A stretch of DNA of 64,000 nt, taken from assembly GCA_021464245.1 (NCBI GenBank), contig JADCRB010000035.1:652762-716761 (forward strand), in the 5' to 3' direction. The position numbers and the translations under genes were made by a program. The notes under the pieces were generated by a model that made no database searches, was not told the DNA's origin, and saw only the letters and a program-made list of their open reading frames with translations. Source of the DNA: Carallia brachiata (Eukaryota > Streptophyta > Magnoliopsida > Malpighiales > Rhizophoraceae). This document shows positions 59,281 to 64,000 of the stretch, piece after piece. Positions within the stretch are counted from its first letter, which is position 1, and the number at the start of each line of letters is the position of its first letter.

Positions 59281-59874
59281 TACAGTAATTTAAGACTTTC
59301 AACTTATCCCAATTATTAGCACATTTGGTGACAAATCAGGGATCTTGGGATTATATTCTTTGTACCAGAGAGATTCGTTCCGACCCAAAGCAGTTAATGA
59401 GAAATTTTCCATGTGACGAGTTGCTCATCACCACTCCGTATATTAAATTATTTAATTGGGTCTCCCAAAACGCAGAGGGAAATAAAAAGCCATATACATT
59501 GATTTTTTTCAAATTAAGATAGATATATTCCACATTTTTTCCAAACAATATTCGTAAACATCCTTGATTTTCGGCAACAGAATCATGTAAATTCTCTGCC
59601 AAAAGACCCAAAAAAACGAATAAAGAAAATTCCTGAAGCTAAAGTGCTACTGCATATATAAATGAATCTAAAAAGGGTAAAAAGCTAGTTAAGGGCACAT
59701 TGCGGCATTTCACTTCAACTACAATTTGAACCAAGGGGAATGGTTGAAAAGCATTATGTTCCATTCAGAGGCTGGCCAGCTCAAAAGGGAGTCATCAACC
59801 TATCCTCTTCGAGAAGCCCATTACTGGCAAAACCGCCGACCGGCAATTTGTTAAACAGTAGGATACATTATCAA
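59281..59874. other. Region downstream of the ERV46-like pseudogene
   Basis: No recognisable coding exon. The last 170 bases may be former 3' UTR of the pseudogene on the minus strand. Confidence 0.35.
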
Positions 59875-62151
59875 TTAACTAAATTTGCCAGGTTCCATCT
59901 TCTTCTTAATCGCCCTTTGACCATAATGTACAAATGAATCCAATATTTTTGACACTGCCAAAACACCTGATCAACACACACACACGCCAGTAAAGATGCT
60001 TGCGAAACACTTCGGTAAATGCTGCAAAAGGATACATTAAAACATAAATGTAATTGTAGCAAAGCTGAATGAAACATCCATTATAACTTTACAAAATTTT
60101 CATTTTACCGATTGACGTGGGACACGTTTATCTCACAACAATAACAAAGCCTTGATCAAAAATTTAATTGAGGTCAGTTGCATCAATCTTCTCTTGTCAC
60201 TCAATTCTATCATGAATTGAGTTTGATGATGTTTCTGAAAGCTTGCTAACCAATTCTCAAGTCAACTTAAGCTGCCCTCTTCTCTCCTCTCACCACCCAC
60301 CTAGATAAGCCCCCTCAATTACATCATTTCTAGATCTACGTTCAATGTGTCCAAACTAACACACTCTTTCAGGTTGTCTCCAGTTGAACCTATATCCACT
60401 ATGCTACAAATATCAACATTTCTTATTTGGTCTTTCTAAGATACGTTTGTCTCACAAAGCATACAATCTCCTATAAGTATTAATGAGGCAAAAAATATGC
60501 AAAACTACAACAACTAAGGAAATTGATATACATAGAAGCAGCAGACTACTAATAACTCAGGCAACACTTCTCACGGGCATGCCAATTTGTATGGCCCATA
60601 AAAACTTGTAGTCTAGCACAAAAGCAGATTCTTGGTTAGAAAAGCAAAGACATATCAACCAATGATATTGCCTATAAGGCATCATGTGGTCCATATAGGA
60701 ATGACAAATTGACTGACAAATGAAAGTAATTACGGAAAAATTTGGACGATAGAGGATTTTATAACCCAACAAGTATATAAAAAGTAACAAATATTAAATT
60801 TTTAGTAATAACCTTCACATTTTTAGTAATAAAATTTTATTACTGAACTTTTTTTTTTTACTTAAAATATGTGTGTTGTTACTAAAAATTACTAGGTTGT
60901 TACTTCCGGGACAATCTCTTGGGCTTCAACTAATGGGCAGCCAAACCAAGCTCAATTAATTAAAACAAATGGAACAGTAGCAATGAAAGAAAGTTTTACT
61001 CATTAACCAGTCTAGGTGATGCGTGGGATTAATATGAGTGAAAAACACTACTGACCACGTTTCCCTTCTGTTTGGGTTGAAATGAAAAAGTAAGTTCTTT
61101 ACCACCAACAACAACACAATCATTTGTTTAAAAGTGCAAGAACAGGACATGTTCCTGCCTAAAACTCACCTACAAAGTGCAAATGAGATATAAAAGTGGA
61201 AATTAGAAAATGGTCAGCAGAATTAAGCGGAAAATCGCAGAAACCACAGGCATCATCAGCGTAACAAATCTTGTACTTGCTCCGTTTGAGCAAAAAAACC
61301 CACCTTAATTGGAGAAAGGTCATGAAAGAAGAAAACTCCTGGAAGGTACTGAAAGCGACTAGCTTCAGCACTCCTAAAATGCTCAGTCACAGAGAACTGG
61401 GAGTAAAAATGCCAATGTCTTGTCACCTTCAAAGTATGATCGAACATCACATTGAAAATTCTACAAATTACAACCGTGAAATGTTACCTGATTTGACTGG
61501 ATTGTGTGACCACCAACATCGGTGCATACAGTAGGTACAACCTGCATATACAAGGAGCCACATTATGGTTGAGTACTTTTCAATATCCGTGCTCGAACTT
61601 GAATTGATGGAATAGAAGTGCAAAGACATTAGTCCAGAAAATGACCTCGATAAAGTACTGGTACATGTCGTTTGGCGCTTCTTGTACCCATTTCACGCTG
61701 AAAGGTCAATAAATGAGATGTATGTCAACGATACAATGCGATAAATTTTATCTGTAACAATCTGAGCTCCAAGAGTAGTAAAATACGTAATGAAACGCAG
61801 TACACAGGAGAAATAATTACCCATCAAGTGGATTCACAACATACTTATCTGCAAAATAGTTTATTCAGACGGCTTGCCAATGGATTATAAAGAATTCAAT
61901 AGTCTCCTTTTCTTCATAGACATCAATTCCAAACACATGCTAGTCTTCAAAGAGAAGCAGTATGGAACAGATTCATGTTGCTTACGTTAAAACTATCCTT
62001 TTGAAATGCCAACAAATCGTGGACATGAACATTTGATTGTTGAAAACTCTTCCCTGATGCAAAGTGGAAATTAATTTCCTGCCAACCTTATTTTGTTGCA
62101 TCATTCACCTTCTTCTTCTTTGATTCCTTCTAGAAAACCTTCTCTTTTACA
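59875..62151 (-). pseudogene. ERV46/ERGIC3-like vesicle cargo receptor, decayed partial copy
   Basis: Minus-strand fragments appear in the right order with their splice sites. 62151-61986: KREGFLEGIKEEEGE, then SGKSFQQSNVHVHDLL. 61848-61821: KYVVNPLDG. 61697-61646: VKWVQEAPNDMYQYFIE. 61541-61488: VVPTVCTDVGGHTIQSNQ. 61396-61304: FSVTEHFRS, LPGVFFFHDLSPIK. 61169-61101: EHVLFLHF. 59966-59875: SKILDSFVHYGQRAIKKKM. This is the lumenal and C-terminal part of the ER-Golgi cargo receptor family. Damage is clear: the first fragment has an in-frame TGA, lost residues and a frameshift; the 61169-61101 exon has TAA where Leu is expected; the last exon is frameshifted; and no N-terminal exons are found up to 64 kb. 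Retained introns show it came from DNA duplication, not retroposition. Confidence 0.8.
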
Positions 62152-63380
62152 CTGAACAATTCACCAAAGATACACCCAAAACGTGGCATAAGACACACAG
62201 ATGTTGTAGTTTGCAAAGTAGACTGCTTTATTATCGTGTGATTAGTTTGCATTGCAATACTACGAGGAAGAAACCCAGCTCATGTTTTTTTGACAACCTA
62301 GAAATGTACCCAGCAAAGCACCAATACTAAATATCACATATAGAGCTCTCCACAAACATGTGTTCATCAAGAACCCTAGTTTTTTGCACAATCGGCAAAA
62401 ATTTTTTTTCCCCAAACATTTTGTCTCTTTTTATTTTCCCTATATTAATTTCTTATTATTTTTTTCTCCAGTTTTTATTTTGTTAAAAGAAAAAATAACG
62501 GTCTCTACCTCTTCTACCTTGGCAATTGCGAGCTCCCTACATATCTCCTCTTGCACGTTCTCCATTTCTTTATTTCTTTTTCCTGCACGGGTAATTACAG
62601 CAATTAGTTTGCTTCTTATAATTTTAAGGCGTAACCATGTAACAACGCATTAAAGATACATGTATAGTTCATCCAACAACTCATATATATATATATATAT
62701 ATATAGATTATTCTGCATCATTATGCCTCACAGCAATACTCTACGCTGCATTACCACCAAATTTCTTTCTTTTATGATCATTTGACAATGGCATTGGCAT
62801 CAGAGCTAATTTACAGTCACATGCACAGTTCAACTTAAATATGTATAGATGAATACACCCAAAACCGGAAAAAAAAAATATGGATAGAGGAATAAAGATA
62901 TTCTTTTGAGTGAATGCCACAATTATACTGTCCAATAAATATTAGTAAATATAAAGAGATAAATATTGAAAATATATTTAATAAAAGAGATAAATTTAAT
63001 AATCCATATTATTTTTTTACTTCACCTATTTAATAATTTCCCGTAATTGCAGCTTAAGACCTTTCGTTTTCAACGAGGGGTTTTAACTCCTAGTATTTTG
63101 TATTAAGAAATTGCCCCATATTGTATACCCTCAGAAAAAAAGTACTTTTATCGATGATTATGTCATGGTCGGACCTATAAGCAAAGCTGGGAAATAAAGA
63201 GGACTGTAGACATGTACCAAAAAAAAAAAAAAAAGGAAATAATAAAGAGAACTGTAGATATAAAATCATTTTTTCTGTTTGTTATTGTTAGACTTCAGTA
63301 TTTGTAAATTATGTTGGACCCCTATTAATCTAATTTAAGCCGAAAAAGACCTACTAAAAAAGTAAAATTCTTCTAATACC
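62152..63380. other. Intergenic region right of the pseudogene
   Basis: AT-rich with a TA microsatellite at 62682-62704. A minus-strand patch near 62505-62590 has a coding-like look (MENVQEEICRELAIAK) after a good AG acceptor, but I cannot tie it to the ERV46 family or to another gene. Confidence 0.35.
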
Positions 63381-63394
63381 TACTGTCTTTATAA

Positions 63395-64000
63395 ATAGGC
63401 ATAAAGGTCAATTTTGTCCAAAACTTACGGCTGTTTGTTGATTTTATCCATAACGTTTTTTTTTTATGAAAATCGATAAAAAAAGTTTTCTCCGTCGCAT
63501 AATTATACCTACCGTTAATTTTTTCGTTAATTATACTGACGTGACAGTTGACAGAGTGCCATATCAGTAAAGTTGATGATGTGACAGCTGCCACGTTAGC
63601 GAAATTAATGGTGTGGTCCATGCCACGTCAGCACACGTCATCACTGTTGATGACGTGGCCTGTGCCACGTTATCTCAATTGATAATATGATATTTTTTTA
63701 TTTTTTAAAAATCTAAAGAGAGATTTTTAAAATATATTAATATTTAATTAAAAATGAACTCAATTTAATCTTTCAAAAAAAAATTTTAGTTTATTAAAAA
63801 GTTAAAAAAGAAAATCAATCTAAAATCAATTTTATCTAATAAGATCAAAATCCTTTAAATCGAAATTCTTCTAAAATTAATTTTATTTAATAAAATTAAA
63901 ATCTTTCAAATCCAAAACCCTTCAGACGGCAACTATTTTTATTTTAAATTTTTTATTAAATTAAGTAATTTTTTTGCTAGAAAATTAAATTGAGTTAATT
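63395..64000. repeat. Repeat with CCACGTCA words, truncated by the window end
   Basis: GCCACGTCAGC-like words recur in both orientations (GTGCCACGTT, GCCACGTTAGC, GACGTGGCC) between 63535 and 63675, next to GTTAATTTTTTCGTTAATTAT. Such terminal sequences are common in plant non-autonomous DNA elements. The right part runs off the window, so class and borders stay open. Confidence 0.35.

Noticed and set aside
59740..59937. Plus-strand 65-codon frame
   Set aside because: Its right part is antisense to the last exon of the ERV46-like pseudogene, which has clear homology on the minus strand.

Overview
This window is nuclear DNA of a flowering plant, most probably a woody rosid eudicot; Citrus or a relative is my best guess from the look of the proteins, not a demonstrated fact. 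The signs are GT-AG introns, plant-specific families (an AP2/ERF factor, glycoside hydrolase family 3 beta-xylosidases, a WOX homeodomain) and AT-rich intergenic DNA full of MITEs, SINE-like copies and an LTR retrotransposon.

Layout. 2.8-5.2 kb (+): a 4-exon membrane-anchored calcineurin-like metallophosphoesterase (433 aa). 7.0-12.0 kb (-): an intact 6-exon beta-D-xylosidase (774 aa) whose second intron is swollen to 2.2 kb by repeats. 13.6-17.2 kb (-): its tandem paralogue with the same exon plan but three single-base indels, so it is a probable pseudogene or carries assembly errors. 17-30 kb: gene-poor, with Tourist-like MITEs, a Mutator-like foldback MITE, SINE-like copies and retroposon remnants. 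30.9-35.7 kb (+): an 8-exon WD40 protein (464 aa). 36-44 kb: repeats. 44.6-49.7 kb: a young 5.05-kb LTR retrotransposon. 50-54 kb: MITEs and a tRNA-derived retroposon. 54.96-56.06 kb (+): a single-exon RAP2.4/WIND1-like ERF factor with a clear TATA box and three regularly spaced TGACG boxes. 59.9-62.2 kb (-): a decayed ERV46/ERGIC3-like pseudogene.

The most interesting object is the LTR element at 44606-49655, with a perfect ATGTG target duplication. It lies on the minus strand (PBS, PPT and LTR TATA box all agree) and shows no gag or pol. Instead it carries an intact, intronless 207-codon ORF for a WUSCHEL-related homeobox protein with a homeodomain, a TLPLFP WUS box and a C-terminal EAR repressor motif. 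Just upstream of the ORF lies a tandem array of 44-45 bp units, each with a TATAAAAGG core. I read this as a non-autonomous retrotransposon that has captured a stem-cell regulator, possibly with its own promoter array.

The other genes do not form a pathway; they are ordinary neighbours on a plant chromosome.
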